DNA of 64,000 nt from Vibrio sp. LaRot3 (GCF_027587025.1 NZ_JAPPTI010000014.1:1-64000); one strand, 5' to 3'; numbered from the stretch's first letter, positions 27,983-37,460 are shown. Notes: generated from the letters alone by a model not told the origin. Program-made: numbers and translations.

Positions 27983-27986
27983 ATGC

Positions 27987-29393
27987 TCACCTCAACACTT
28001 CTTGTGCAAATTGATTTTTTCGCTGAGAGAACTCAAACCATGTTTTATCATCATTTAGATAGTTAATGTATTTTTGAGTAGTACCTGTATTCTCATGCCC
28101 CATCAAGTATGCTAGTTCGGAGATGAGTGCCTCAAAGGGCTTACCTGTTTCAATATGTCTCTTGTACAGCCAATCGGTCGCAAAAGTAGCTCTTAAATCA
28201 TGCGTAACAAAATAAATATCAAGCCCGCTAAGAATCATATCATTGCGTACAGCTTCCACATGCTTTTGAATTGTGTTTGGTGCGTAAATACTGCCATTAG
28301 ATTGAACGAATAAGTGATTATGACGCAATAACCCACTGTCAATAGCTTCCTTCCTTGCCTTACTTAGCTTGTACTCATACAAAAGATCCATAACGTAGTC
28401 TGGAATTTCGATCGTTCTCTCTTTTCTGTATTTGGTAAGACAACCATTGATGCGCTCACCAATTGGCACTTTCATAACTTTAGATTTTGGCCTCTCTACG
28501 ACAGAAGCAGGAAAAGTTATCAGTTCCTCAAGTCTTACCCCAACCTCAGTTGCCGTGTACAACATTAAGTCCTTAGTATCAGATGAATTTTGCACATCGA
28601 TATATCGGTAAAAGGCTTGTTTTTCATCTTCACGCAAGGGACGTAGCTCTCGGATATCAGCATCTTGAGGCTTTTGTCTGTTCTTAAATGGCTTGGTGAG
28701 ACCCGTCGTATACACGGTAATATCGCCGCGATAACTATTGAGATGTGAGAGCATGTCATGTTGCGCTCTCTTATTTTTGTTCTGTATACGAACTTTCTTG
28801 GCTGAAAACTCAAATGGGCGAAAAGTTTTGCTAAGTGGGACTATCCGTTGGCGATGAAGATAGGTGTAGTAAGCAACTACTTTTAGTACATAGCTAGAAG
28901 CCGTATTTGGAGAACCACCGATTTTTCCATTTTCATCTTCGGTATAAAGATTCTCTAATAAGTAATCACGATATCTAACGACCGGGCTTTCTTCTACTTT
29001 CTCTGTGCAGTCAAATATTGTTAATGGTAGCTTCTCTTCAATCAAGACACCTGTTCTTTTGTCAGTATGTTCTGGGATTTCCATACTCATCCAACGATAG
29101 AAGCTTAATAAGGCATTTGCATGAGATTCAATTGTATCAACGGATGATATATCTGGATTTGACAATAGAGAGTGCAGGTATAAATTGACTGGCACTACAT
29201 TAATGCCATCTGGGTCAACTAAAATCGGAAGTTTATAAATAAATGGTTTTGAATTGTCATTTACTTCGTGGACTATTTCTCCACTATCAGGGGCCGCCCT
29301 ACTGGTAAAAGAAGGATATTTATCCGTATTGATCCACATAAGACAGTAATCAACACCATAGTCCTCTGGAAATGCCTTACTCTGCTCAATCAA
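27987..29393 (-). CDS. intA: Tyrosine recombinase (IntA of SE type)
   Basis: 468 residues. Catalytic residues are visible: Arg in EVGVRLEELI, H-x-x-R in FVTHDLRATFATDW, then LMGHENTGTTQKYINYL with histidine and tyrosine nucleophile. A SAM-like core-binding domain lies in about 60-230. The open frame begins at a TTG (29393); an internal ATG (29339) is an alternative with poor signals, so the start is uncertain. First gene of the recombination operon and nearest the right end of the island. The symbol is tentative. Confidence 0.85.
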   Translation of the reverse strand: MIEQSKAFPEDYGVDYCLMWINTDKYPSFTSRAAPDSGEIVHEVNDNSKPFIYKLPILVDPDGINVVPVNLYLHSLLSNPDISSVDTIESHANALLSFYRWMSMEIPEHTDKRTGVLIEEKLPLTIFDCTEKVEESPVVRYRDYLLENLYTEDENGKIGGSPNTASSYVLKVVAYYTYLHRQRIVPLSKTFRPFEFSAKKVRIQNKNKRAQHDMLSHLNSYRGDITVYTTGLTKPFKNRQKPQDADIRELRPLREDEKQAFYRYIDVQNSSDTKDLMLYTATEVGVRLEELITFPASVVERPKSKVMKVPIGERINGCLTKYRKERTIEIPDYVMDLLYEYKLSKARKEAIDSGLLRHNHLFVQSNGSIYAPNTIQKHVEAVRNDMILSGLDIYFVTHDLRATFATDWLYKRHIETGKPFEALISELAYLMGHENTGTTQKYINYLNDDKTWFEFSQRKNQFAQEVLR

Positions 29394-29449
29394 ATTAGCA
29401 CCAAATAATCAAACAATTATAGCACTACACTAAGCTAATAAATCCATTA

Positions 29450-29474
29450 TGTCTAATTTTTTATACTAACAGCT
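29450..29474. repeat. Candidate right attachment site of the island
   Basis: TGTCTAATTTTTTAT (29450-29464) matches the left copy at 4613-4627 in 14 of 15 bases, same orientation. The following TACTAACAG is a weak version of the inverted TTAGAC arm at the left end. It lies 57 bp upstream of the annotated intA start, where an integrase-proximal att site is expected. Confidence 0.4.
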
Positions 29475-29791
29475 TATTAACTTGCGTCGTCTAATAAAGA
29501 TCCCAACCGTAGTTCTGGATTCTCACCAGATTCCCTATTGCGTTATTTTTGTGATCTAAATAACACCAGCGAGAGCGAATGCTACAAACTTGTTAACTGA
29601 CTGTCTAGCGAATAATCACATAAGCTATCGTTTTCTCAGTAAAAATTTGTGTCGCGTAAGCATCGCTATACTCAGTCATGTTCAAGGAGTTAATTGCTCA
29701 ACCTCCCCTATGTGCGAAATCGAATAATGCTACCCAACCAGTCTGTAATTCATACTGTCCGCATTATCGTGCACTATTTGTCGCGCAAAAC

Positions 29792-29819
29792 TGGACATAC
29801 CGATAGGATTGAATAAAAT
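29792..29819 (+). promoter_or_regulatory. Candidate trmA promoter
   Basis: TGGACA (29792-29797), a 16-bp spacer and TAAAAT (29814-29819), 41 bp before the trmA start. It lies outside the island, so trmA expression is probably kept. Confidence 0.5.
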
Positions 29820-29860
29820 CTGCGCTCTTAAATTAAACGCACCATACAAAGGTAATGACT

Positions 29861-30970
29861 ATGGCGACTCTTGATGTAAATCCACAACGCTACCAACAGC
29901 AACTGGCTGAAAAGGTTGAACGCCTTACTGGCATGTTCACTGAATACAATGTGCCAGAGTTGGAAGTGTTTGAATCTCCAGAGCAGCACTACCGTATGCG
30001 TGCAGAGTTCCGCGTGTGGCACGAAGGTGAAGACATGTACTACATCATGTTTAACCAAGAGACGCGTGAAAAGTACCGTGTTGATCAGTTCCCAGCAGCA
30101 AGCCGTCTTATTAACGACCTTATGCCGCTACTGATGGATGCGATGAAACAGAACGATACATTACGTCGCAAGTTGTTCCAAGTTGATTTTCTATCAACAC
30201 TAAGCGGTGAAATCTTGGTATCACTGCTTTACCACCGTCAACTTGATGAGGCTTGGACTAAAGAAGCTAAAGCACTTAAGCAACGCCTAAATGACGAAGG
30301 CTTTAACCTAAACCTGATTGGCCGCGCTCGTAAAATGAAGATTGTGTTGGACCGTGACTTTGTCATTGAGAAACTCGATGTTAACGGCCAGCCGTACATC
30401 TACCAACAAGTAGAGAACAGCTTTACTCAACCAAACGGTAAAGTAGCAACCAAGATGCTTGAATGGGCGATTGATTGTACTCAAGACAGCACAGGTGATT
30501 TGCTTGAGCTTTACTGCGGTAACGGTAACTTCTCACTCGCGTTGGCACAAAACTTTAACCGTGTATTAGCGACTGAACTGGCTAAGCCATCTGTAGAATC
30601 AGCGCAGTACAACATTGCGGCTAACAAGATCGACAATGTGCAAATCCTGCGACTGTCTGCTGAAGAGTTTACCCAAGCGATTGAAGGTAAGCGTGAGTTT
30701 CGTCGTCTAAAAGATGCGGGCGTCGATTTGCAAAGCTACAACTGTAATACCATTTTCGTTGACCCACCACGCTCAGGCATGGACATTGATACCTGTAAAA
30801 TGGTGCAAGGTTACGAGCGTATTGTTTATATCTCTTGTAACCCAGAAACACTGAAAGAGAACTTGGATGTGCTTTGTGAAACTCATAACGTAACTCGCTT
30901 TGCGCTATTCGATCAGTTCCCTTATACCCATCACATGGAAGCTGGTGTGATGCTTGAGCGAAAAGCTTAA
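29861..30970 (+). CDS. trmA: tRNA (uracil-5-)-methyltransferase
   Basis: 369 residues, SAM-dependent methylation of U54 in tRNA. Motif I is LLELYCGNGNFSLAL, and IFVDPPRSGMD and YISCNPETL carry the catalytic region with its nucleophilic cysteine. I chose the second ATG (MATLDVNPQ) because AAAGG is 8 nt upstream; the first ATG at 29855 is too close to it. In E. coli trmA is divergent from btuB; here the island separates them. Confidence 0.97.
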   Translation: MATLDVNPQRYQQQLAEKVERLTGMFTEYNVPELEVFESPEQHYRMRAEFRVWHEGEDMYYIMFNQETREKYRVDQFPAASRLINDLMPLLMDAMKQNDTLRRKLFQVDFLSTLSGEILVSLLYHRQLDEAWTKEAKALKQRLNDEGFNLNLIGRARKMKIVLDRDFVIEKLDVNGQPYIYQQVENSFTQPNGKVATKMLEWAIDCTQDSTGDLLELYCGNGNFSLALAQNFNRVLATELAKPSVESAQYNIAANKIDNVQILRLSAEEFTQAIEGKREFRRLKDAGVDLQSYNCNTIFVDPPRSGMDIDTCKMVQGYERIVYISCNPETLKENLDVLCETHNVTRFALFDQFPYTHHMEAGVMLERKA

Positions 30971-31000
30971 GTCTTGTTATCAGTGAGAAATGACGAATAA

Positions 31001-31028
31001 AAAACGAGCCTTTCGGCTCGTTTTTTTG
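31001..31028. terminator. Bidirectional terminator between trmA and yijD
   Basis: AAAACGAGCC-TTTC-GGCTCGTTTTTTT: a strong stem with T-run on both strands, between convergent genes. Confidence 0.9.
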
Positions 31029-31040
31029 TTTTCTAGACGT

Positions 31041-31430
31041 TTAGCTTTCGTCTTGAACTTGTTCCGTCTTCGACATATAGCCAAGCTTCTTGCCAATCCA
31101 CAACATCAATAGCATCGAAACGAGAATCGCGAAGAAGTTTGAGCCTGAATCTGGGTGTGCTGCTTTAATAAATGCAGAGTGACCAAATGCCCCTACAAAG
31201 AAACACGCAAGGCCAACCAGTGGAATATCTTCTGAGACTGGATTATTAAGATACTCTTGGTACAACGCTTGAACAGCGAGTACTAAAGCAATGATAGGGA
31301 AAATAGAGAAGCCCACTTCGCTCATCGTTAGCCATGACAACAGCGCATCACTACACATACCTGCAACTAGCGCGAGTACCAGTGTTTTTCTTTCAGAACC
31401 ACGATTAACTGGATTATTTTCATTAGACAT
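31041..31430 (-). CDS. yijD: YijD family inner-membrane protein (DUF1422)
   Basis: 129 residues with about four hydrophobic segments (roughly 14-33, 38-54, 72-88, 95-112). It follows fabR directly, its ATG overlapping the fabR stop as TAATG, exactly the E. coli fabR-yijD order. Function unknown. The N- and C-termini are polar and charged. Confidence 0.88.
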   Translation of the reverse strand: MSNENNPVNRGSERKTLVLALVAGMCSDALLSWLTMSEVGFSIFPIIALVLAVQALYQEYLNNPVSEDIPLVGLACFFVGAFGHSAFIKAAHPDSGSNFFAILVSMLLMLWIGKKLGYMSKTEQVQDES

Positions 31431-32071
31431 TAATCAATTCCGCCTTTTAGTCGGTTACGTTCACGTTCTTTGCGATACCAATAAGCCCCTTTGGCTATCA
31501 TTCGCAACTGCATGATCAATCGTTCAGCAAGGATCTCTCGCTCACGTCGATCCAAATCTAAAACCTCAGCACCAGAACTAAATACTAATGTTACTGACGC
31601 TTCTGCTTGAGTGAAGGCTTCATCACGGCTCATGCCAGTACTGATCAAATACTCGGTCAGCTCCGCTGCGAAATGTTGAATCTCTCTTGCAACAGCGGTA
31701 CGGAAAGCAAATGAGGTTCCTGAACGTTCACGTAGCAACAAACGAAAGACGTTTGGGCTACTTTCAATGAACTCCATAAAGGTTTCCACAGAGGTGCGAA
31801 TTACGCTGCCCTCTTTGACAATCCGTTGACGAGCTTGGCGCATCAATTGACGCAGCAACAAGCCACCTTCATCTACCATGGTTAATCCTAGCTCATCCAT
31901 GTCTTTAAAGTGACGATAAAATGAGGTGGGTGCAATTCCCGCTTCTCGAGCCACTTCTCGAAGACTCAAGTTAGAGAAACTGCGGTCAGCACTTAACTGA
32001 CTGAATGCCGCGTCAATTAAAGTTCGGCGCGTTTTCTCTTTTTGCTGTGCGCGAATTCCCATGGTTTTCAT
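31430..32071 (-). CDS. fabR: TetR-family repressor of unsaturated fatty-acid synthesis
   Basis: 213 residues. An N-terminal HTH (about 28-55: LSLREVAREAGIAPTSFYRHF) with the extended basic start GIRAQQKEKTRRTL typical of FabR. FabR represses fabB/fabA in response to acyl-thioester pools. Context fabR-yijD beside sthA supports the call. ATG 32071 or the next ATG at residue 4 could be used. Confidence 0.92.
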   Translation of the reverse strand: MKTMGIRAQQKEKTRRTLIDAAFSQLSADRSFSNLSLREVAREAGIAPTSFYRHFKDMDELGLTMVDEGGLLLRQLMRQARQRIVKEGSVIRTSVETFMEFIESSPNVFRLLLRERSGTSFAFRTAVAREIQHFAAELTEYLISTGMSRDEAFTQAEASVTLVFSSGAEVLDLDRREREILAERLIMQLRMIAKGAYWYRKERERNRLKGGID

Positions 32072-32354
32072 ATTCTAAAATCTACTTCTATTGAGTTGGG
32101 TCGGGTGACCTTCCAACCTCTAATATACACTTAACAGCAATCACCTTTCATCAACCAGCAGCAATAAAATGCACTTACGCAACTTTTTCAATTATTTCAG
32201 CACAAATTAGAGAGATCGACATTGAAGATAGCGCATTTTTGCTCTCTATCACGTGATCCGCTCGACTCTCTCAATGCGCAAAGATTTACCCAAAGTTTAT
32301 ATCGGTTAAAATATCGCTAAAGCAATGTTAATACAATATAACAAGGATAGTGTC

Positions 32355-33755
32355 ATGGCCGAGAGCAATCATTTTGATGTCATCGTGATCGGGAGCGGTC
32401 CCGGTGGCGAAGGCGCAGCAATGGGATTAACCAAAGCAGGGTTAAACGTCGCCATTATAGAAAAAGAGAGCAGTGTTGGTGGCGGTTGTACTCACTGGGG
32501 CACCATCCCATCCAAAGCCTTACGTCACGCCGTTAGCCGGATTATAGAATTCAATAACAACCCGCTGTTCTGCCATAACAACTCTAGCCTGCACTCCACT
32601 TTCTCTAATATCCTCGGCCATGCAAAATCAGTGATTGATAAACAAACTCGCTTACGCCAAGGGTTTTATGACCGGAATGATTGCACATTAATCTTCGGGA
32701 CCGCCCGTTTCACGGATAAATACACAGTGGCAGTAACCCAATCTGATGGTACAGAAGAGATCTACAGTGCGGATAAATTTGTTATCGCGACCGGCTCTCG
32801 CCCTTATCAACCTGATGACGTCGACTTCTTGCATGAACGTATTTACGACAGTGACTCTATACTGAGCCTTAAACATGACCCTCGCCATATCATCATCTAT
32901 GGAGCAGGTGTAATTGGTTGTGAGTATGCTTCGATATTCCGAGGTTTAGGAGTCAAGACTGACCTTATCAACACCCGAGATCGCCTGCTTTCATTCCTAG
33001 ATAATGAAGTGTCTGATGCACTCTCTTATCACTTCTGGAACAGTGGTGCGATCATTCGCAACGATGAAACTTATGAGCGTATTGAAGGCACGGAAGATGG
33101 TGTCATCATTCACCTTAAATCGGGCAAGAAAATGCGTGCCGATTGCTTACTGTACGCCAATGGACGAACCGGTAATACCGACAAACTCAACCTCTCAGCT
33201 GTTGGTTTAGACGGTGATTCTCGTGGGCAACTCAAAGTAAACAGTAACTATCAAACTGAAACTGACCACGTTTACGCAGTCGGTGATGTCATTGGTTACC
33301 CTAGCCTTGCCAGTGCCGCCTATGATCAAGGACGCTTTGTCGCTCAAGCCATTACCAAAGGCCAAGCGGATAATTACCTCATCGAAGATATTCCTACCGG
33401 TATTTACACCATTCCTGAAATCAGTTCTGTCGGTAAAACCGAGCAAGAGTTAACGGCCGCGAAAGTACCTTATGAGGTGGGGCGTTCTTCATTCAAACAT
33501 CTGGCTCGCGCACAGATAGCGGGAAAAGATATTGGTAGCTTAAAGATACTCTTCCATCGCGAAACCAAAGAAATTCTCGGTATTCACTGTTTTGGCGAGC
33601 GTGCAGCGGAAATCATTCATATCGGCCAAGCCATCATGGAACAAAAAGGCGAAGCCAATACGATCGAATACTTCGTCAATACCACATTTAATTACCCAAC
33701 GATGGCAGAGGCGTATCGCGTCGCTGCGCTCAATGGCCTCAACCGCCTTTTTTAA
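32355..33755 (+). CDS. sthA: Soluble pyridine nucleotide transhydrogenase
   Basis: 466 residues from ATG 32355 (MAESNHFDV), with AAGGA 7 nt before it; the upstream frame is not needed. A flavoprotein exchanging reducing equivalents between NADPH and NAD+. FAD-binding GSGPGGEGAAMG and the family signature GGGCTHWGTIPSKALRH are visible; one redox cysteine of the related disulfide reductases is replaced by threonine, as is normal for SthA. Divergent from fabR. Confidence 0.96.
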   Translation: MAESNHFDVIVIGSGPGGEGAAMGLTKAGLNVAIIEKESSVGGGCTHWGTIPSKALRHAVSRIIEFNNNPLFCHNNSSLHSTFSNILGHAKSVIDKQTRLRQGFYDRNDCTLIFGTARFTDKYTVAVTQSDGTEEIYSADKFVIATGSRPYQPDDVDFLHERIYDSDSILSLKHDPRHIIIYGAGVIGCEYASIFRGLGVKTDLINTRDRLLSFLDNEVSDALSYHFWNSGAIIRNDETYERIEGTEDGVIIHLKSGKKMRADCLLYANGRTGNTDKLNLSAVGLDGDSRGQLKVNSNYQTETDHVYAVGDVIGYPSLASAAYDQGRFVAQAITKGQADNYLIEDIPTGIYTIPEISSVGKTEQELTAAKVPYEVGRSSFKHLARAQIAGKDIGSLKILFHRETKEILGIHCFGERAAEIIHIGQAIMEQKGEANTIEYFVNTTFNYPTMAEAYRVAALNGLNRLF

Positions 33756-33788
33756 TCGACGGTTAATCAATTAGATTAATGCTAATAA

Positions 33789-33820
33789 CAAATAGGCCAC
33801 TCGATTGAGTGGCCTATTTT
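33789..33820. terminator. Bidirectional terminator between sthA and dinF
   Basis: AAATAGGCCACTC-GATT-GAGTGGCCTATTTT: long stem with A/T tails, between convergent genes. Confidence 0.9.
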
Positions 33821-33842
33821 ATTATAATTGTCTTATAACGGA

Positions 33843-35195
33843 TCACGCGAAGAAACGTTGTCTCTTCCACTGATAAATAAACACCACGCCTAACGTTATA
33901 CCACGCATCGCCATAAAGCTGAGCATTGCTAACCACAACGCATGGTTTTGTTGTTCTTGGCTCAACACATTGGCCGCTAGGTAGAATATCGCAAAAAAAC
34001 TGCTGGTTGCGACAAACATACCATTACGCATCTCTCGCCCTTTCGTCGCGCCAACAAAGATGCCATCTAACAAGAAACACCACATCGAAACCAGCGGCAT
34101 CGCCACCAGCCATGGCATAAACTCCATCGCTTTAGATTGCACTAACGGAATGTCCGTGATCAAACTGATCATCTGCGATCCCGCCATCAAGAACACCAAC
34201 GTCAGCCCTGTGCAGATAATGAAGCTCCAAAAAAACGTTCCGATTAACGATTGATTCAATTGCTGTTTATCTTTCGCGCCGATAGCTTTACCGACCATTG
34301 CTTCCATCGCGTAAGCAAAGCCATCCATACCATAAGAGATGATCATCAAAAAGCTCATCAACACCGCATTAGCTGCCACGATGTCATCGCCAAAGCTCGC
34401 GCCCTGAAAAGTCATAAAGGTGAAGGTTGCTTGTAAACAAAGAGAGCGTAAAAAGATATCTCGGTTAAGTTTCACAAAGCGCAGCAGGCCATTAGATGTA
34501 TCTTTTAGCAGACTCAAAATAGACGGAATATGTTGCTTAACCCAAATACGACTGGCACACCACAAGCCAAAAGCACAACCAGAATAGTCTGCAATCACTG
34601 AAGCCAGCGCCGCCCCTTCGACCTTCCAACCGAAGCCAATCACGAACAATATATCCAAGACGATATTGGTGACATTGGAGATGATCACCATCCACATTGG
34701 CGCTTTCGCATTTTGTGTACCGAGCAGCCATCCGAGCAAAACGAAGTTAGCGAGAGCGGCAGGAGCACTCCAAGCTCGTATCATGAAATATTGCTGTCCA
34801 TAGTGCTTAACTTGTTCGCTGGCATCGCTAAATGAAAACACCCAATCAGCCACAAACTGATGCAAGAGCAAAAACAGCACAGCAAAGCCCATTGCCATTG
34901 CCATACCCTGAGTAAAAACGAGGCCAAGTTGATGAGAGTTCTTCGCGCCATAGGACTGAGCCGTTAACCCTGTGGTAGACATACGTAGAAAGCCTAATAA
35001 CCAGAAGGTCACACTGATCATGGTGCTCCCTAAGGCCACACCACCTAAGTACCAAGCGTGTTCCAAATGCCCAATGACGGCTGCATCCACTAAACCAAGC
35101 AGAGGCACTGTAATATTGGACAACACCATAGGGATAGCGAGCAATAAAACTTGCTTATGCATTGCTCGATTAGAAAGGGTTTGGAAGATTTGCAC
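33843..35195 (-). CDS. dinF: MATE-family efflux protein DinF
   Basis: 450 residues with about 12 membrane segments (first at about 15-35). Matches MATE DinF: LAIPMVLSNITVPLLGLVDAAVIGHLE at the N-terminus. It lies in the lexA-dinF order of E. coli but with an extra methyltransferase gene between. Start is a GTG; ATG at residue 12 (MHKQVLL) is possible. SOS control would require read-through from lexA. Confidence 0.9.
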   Translation of the reverse strand: MQIFQTLSNRAMHKQVLLLAIPMVLSNITVPLLGLVDAAVIGHLEHAWYLGGVALGSTMISVTFWLLGFLRMSTTGLTAQSYGAKNSHQLGLVFTQGMAMAMGFAVLFLLLHQFVADWVFSFSDASEQVKHYGQQYFMIRAWSAPAALANFVLLGWLLGTQNAKAPMWMVIISNVTNIVLDILFVIGFGWKVEGAALASVIADYSGCAFGLWCASRIWVKQHIPSILSLLKDTSNGLLRFVKLNRDIFLRSLCLQATFTFMTFQGASFGDDIVAANAVLMSFLMIISYGMDGFAYAMEAMVGKAIGAKDKQQLNQSLIGTFFWSFIICTGLTLVFLMAGSQMISLITDIPLVQSKAMEFMPWLVAMPLVSMWCFLLDGIFVGATKGREMRNGMFVATSSFFAIFYLAANVLSQEQQNHALWLAMLSFMAMRGITLGVVFIYQWKRQRFFA

Positions 35196-35237
35196 GTTGC
35201 TACTCTTTAATCAATTAGAGCGCAAAGTGTAACTGGA

Positions 35238-36065
35238 TCACCAGCGAAGCTGAACCACTACCGGAGTGAATCTTTGTTTAACTTTGATGAACTTGTTTAT
35301 CCAGCGCTGCCATAATTTCCAGCGACCGCAATGTTTATCAAGAGGTGAGTATGTTTTTGCCCATCGAGCCCATGGTAAGTAACGCAATACCGCATCACCA
35401 GCCGCACTGTAGCCGTGAGCATACTGACCAGAGCCCATTTTTTGCCCTAACTTGGTATTGGTGAGATCTCCCGCTAACACAATACATGCTCGTGCACTGT
35501 CAAAGTGCCGGCCTAGCGCTTGAATAAACTTTGCCACTCTAGGCTCATCGCAATCTAATAACGCATGTTCACACACAATCAGCAATGGTGCTTTCTCAGG
35601 TACTGGCAGTTCATCTAGCCAAGCTAAATCTTCCACACTGCCGCATTTGTGGTGGTAACGCTCGCTTTTGTGAAATAACTTTTGTCGCCAAAGCAGGTTT
35701 TCAGTGACATCAAGCTCTAGCCAATGGCAGCGACCATTGTCTACACGATAGAAACGAGTATCTAAACCTGCGCCAACGTTAAGAATCCAACCATCTGGGT
35801 TGCGCGCAATGAAAGCACTTACCTGCTCATCGCAAAGTTGGGTAAGCGTGGCGTGAAGAAGTTGCTTTTGGTCAATGTCGCCAGATAAGCATTCAGGAGC
35901 AAGCTGACAGCGCTGACATGCTGTCGCTGCAATAGGATCATAGACAAGGCCATTGTCTACGAGGCTCTCTCTGCTGCGCAACCACAAAGGCTGCAAAAGA
36001 TTTGCAGGTATTTGATAGCCCTTTTTCAAGTGGCTATGTTTTGGGGATTGCTGAGAAGAGGCCAT
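35238..36065 (-). CDS. SAM-dependent methyltransferase, leucine carboxyl methyltransferase-like
   Basis: 275 residues from ATG 36063-36065, with AGGA 8 nt upstream. SAM motif WILNVGAGLDTRFYR, then HWLELDV and LIVCEHALLDCDE, fits the LCMT/TcmP O-methyltransferase family. Substrate unknown. It lies between lexA and dinF, an insertion relative to E. coli. A cysteine-rich stretch CQRCQLAPEC near residue 52 is notable. Confidence 0.78.
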   Translation of the reverse strand: MASSQQSPKHSHLKKGYQIPANLLQPLWLRSRESLVDNGLVYDPIAATACQRCQLAPECLSGDIDQKQLLHATLTQLCDEQVSAFIARNPDGWILNVGAGLDTRFYRVDNGRCHWLELDVTENLLWRQKLFHKSERYHHKCGSVEDLAWLDELPVPEKAPLLIVCEHALLDCDEPRVAKFIQALGRHFDSARACIVLAGDLTNTKLGQKMGSGQYAHGYSAAGDAVLRYLPWARWAKTYSPLDKHCGRWKLWQRWINKFIKVKQRFTPVVVQLRW

Positions 36066-36177
36066 TATCATCTTCCTTCCATAGATAGAACAAAGATGAT
36101 AATGAATATCAATTACAAAAACAAGCTAATGAGAACAGATGTCATATAACTTATTTGTAATTGGTGCGAATTTCGTC

Positions 36178-36798
36178 TTACATCCAGTCAGTATTACGAA
36201 TAATACCAACGGCAATACCTTCGATCGCTAGGTGTTGGCTAGTCAGGTCAACTTTGATTGGTTCAAACTCTTGGTTCTCTGCATGCAACAATACCGTTGC
36301 ACCTTTACGCTCCAAACGCTTCACCGTTACGTCTTCATCAACACGAGCCACAACAACTTGACCATCACGAACATCTTGAGTTTTATGCACAGCTAACAAG
36401 TCGCCATCCATAATACCGATGTCCTTCATTGACTCCCCGTTAACGCGCAGAAGAAAGTCAGCTTGAGGCTTAAACATACCAGGATCAACTTGGTAATGAG
36501 CTTCAACATGCTCTTGTGCCAAGATTGGCTCACCTGCGGCAACTTGACCGATCAAAGGTAGGCCTTGATCGTCATTCGCTGCGTCTTCAAGCAGGATACG
36601 AATACCACGAGATGCACCTGGGATAATCTCGATCGCTTGCTTACGAGCAAGGGCTTTTAAGTGCTCTTCCGCAGCATTTGCTGAACGGAAACCAAGTTCT
36701 TTTGCAATTTCAGCACGCGTTGGTGGCATGCCTGTGTCTTCAATTTTGCCTTTGATTAAATCAAATACTTGTTGCTGGCGGGGCGTTAACGGCTTCAT
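36178..36798 (-). CDS. lexA: SOS repressor LexA
   Basis: 206 residues. N-terminal winged helix (PPTRAEIAKELGFRSANAAEEHLKAL), cleavage site in VAAGEP (Ala-Gly), catalytic Ser in NGESMKD and Lys in VTVKRLERKG. Two SOS boxes lie just upstream, so it is self-regulated as in E. coli. Order plsB/dgkA/lexA is conserved. Confidence 0.98.
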   Translation of the reverse strand: MKPLTPRQQQVFDLIKGKIEDTGMPPTRAEIAKELGFRSANAAEEHLKALARKQAIEIIPGASRGIRILLEDAANDDQGLPLIGQVAAGEPILAQEHVEAHYQVDPGMFKPQADFLLRVNGESMKDIGIMDGDLLAVHKTQDVRDGQVVVARVDEDVTVKRLERKGATVLLHAENQEFEPIKVDLTSQHLAIEGIAVGIIRNTDWM

Positions 36799-36805
36799 AA
36801 GTCAC

Positions 36806-36841
36806 CTGTCTTTTTATACAGTTAACTGTGAGTATATCCAG
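36806..36841 (-). promoter_or_regulatory. Two LexA (SOS) boxes upstream of lexA
   Basis: Box 1 is CTGTCTTTTTATACAG (36806-36821), a perfect CTGT-N8-ACAG. Box 2 is at 36826-36841, CTGT-N8-CCAG on the plus strand, one mismatch. They are 4 bp apart and begin 8 bp upstream of the lexA start, the double-box layout known from E. coli lexA. Confidence 0.92.
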
Positions 36842-36892
36842 TAAGTGAACAAATGAAAAGCGAATTGATGGTTTTTTAATGGCTTAGCCTAA

Positions 36893-37255
36893 CTAGAACA
36901 CGATGATCTCTAACCAAGTGTATCCGGTAAGCAACATGGCAAGCATCACCGCCGCAGAACCGATGTCTTTTGCTTTACCCGCGAGTTCATGATGCTCTGT
37001 CCCAACCCTATCTACAACCGCCTCTATCGCACTGTTCACAAGTTCCATCACCAAAACGAACACGACCGTCGACACCAGCAGAATGCGTTCTACTTGAGAA
37101 ACATCCAGCCAAAATGCCACTGGCAACATGATACTGGCGAGTAAAATTTCTTCGCGAAAAGCGGGTTCACTTTTAAAAGCCGCTTTTAATCCTTGGCAGG
37201 AATAGCGGGTGGCATTTTTGATGCGTTTTAAACCGTGGACTGTTTTTTGTGGCAC
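36893..37255 (-). CDS. dgkA: Diacylglycerol kinase
   Basis: 120 residues, three membrane helices, normal length. The active-site signature ELVNSAIEAVVDRVG and the following KAKDIGSAAV are intact. It phosphorylates diacylglycerol to phosphatidate in the inner membrane. Divergent from plsB, as in E. coli. Confidence 0.96.
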   Translation of the reverse strand: MPQKTVHGLKRIKNATRYSCQGLKAAFKSEPAFREEILLASIMLPVAFWLDVSQVERILLVSTVVFVLVMELVNSAIEAVVDRVGTEHHELAGKAKDIGSAAVMLAMLLTGYTWLEIIVF

Positions 37256-37460
37256 GTTATCTACTCAACTAATTTTGCGGTGATGAAAGCGTTGTGTATA
37301 AATTGACGCTTTCATACTCAATTACCATTAAAAGGTTCGACCAGTTTCTGTTATCCTTGCAGCCGAAAAAAATACCTGCTTGGGCGCATCCCCACTTCTA
37401 CACTTAAAGAATTGGAAATGTGCTTATGCTTATTACCTATTTTTGAGGCAAAGAACCTTT

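Larger units (their letters stand above)
4613..29464. mobile_element. SE-like integrative element inserted between btuB and trmA
   Basis: An AT-richer block of about 24.85 kb separates btuB from trmA, which are adjacent and divergent in E. coli and presumably in the ancestor. The right end has a four-gene recombinase operon (22776-29393); the rest is defence-like cargo. There are no phage structural, conjugation or replication genes. The recombinase set fits what I recall of strand-biased circularizing integrative elements of Vibrio, and distantly the Tn554 tnpABC arrangement. The ends are set at the candidate att repeats and could be off by tens of bases. Element identity is inferred; the insertion is well supported by broken synteny. 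Confidence 0.75.
29394..29860. other. Island right end and trmA upstream region
   Basis: 467 bp without a supported gene. The left part holds the intA promoter region and the candidate right attachment site (29450-29464). GTCTAA also recurs at 29489-29494. The right part is probably ancestral trmA upstream DNA and ends with a promoter at 29792-29819. I see no tRNA or other insertion target. Confidence 0.5.

Noticed and set aside
4613..29464. Prophage or conjugative element
   Set aside because: Three recombinase-like genes are present, but no capsid, tail, terminase, lysis, relaxase or secretion genes.
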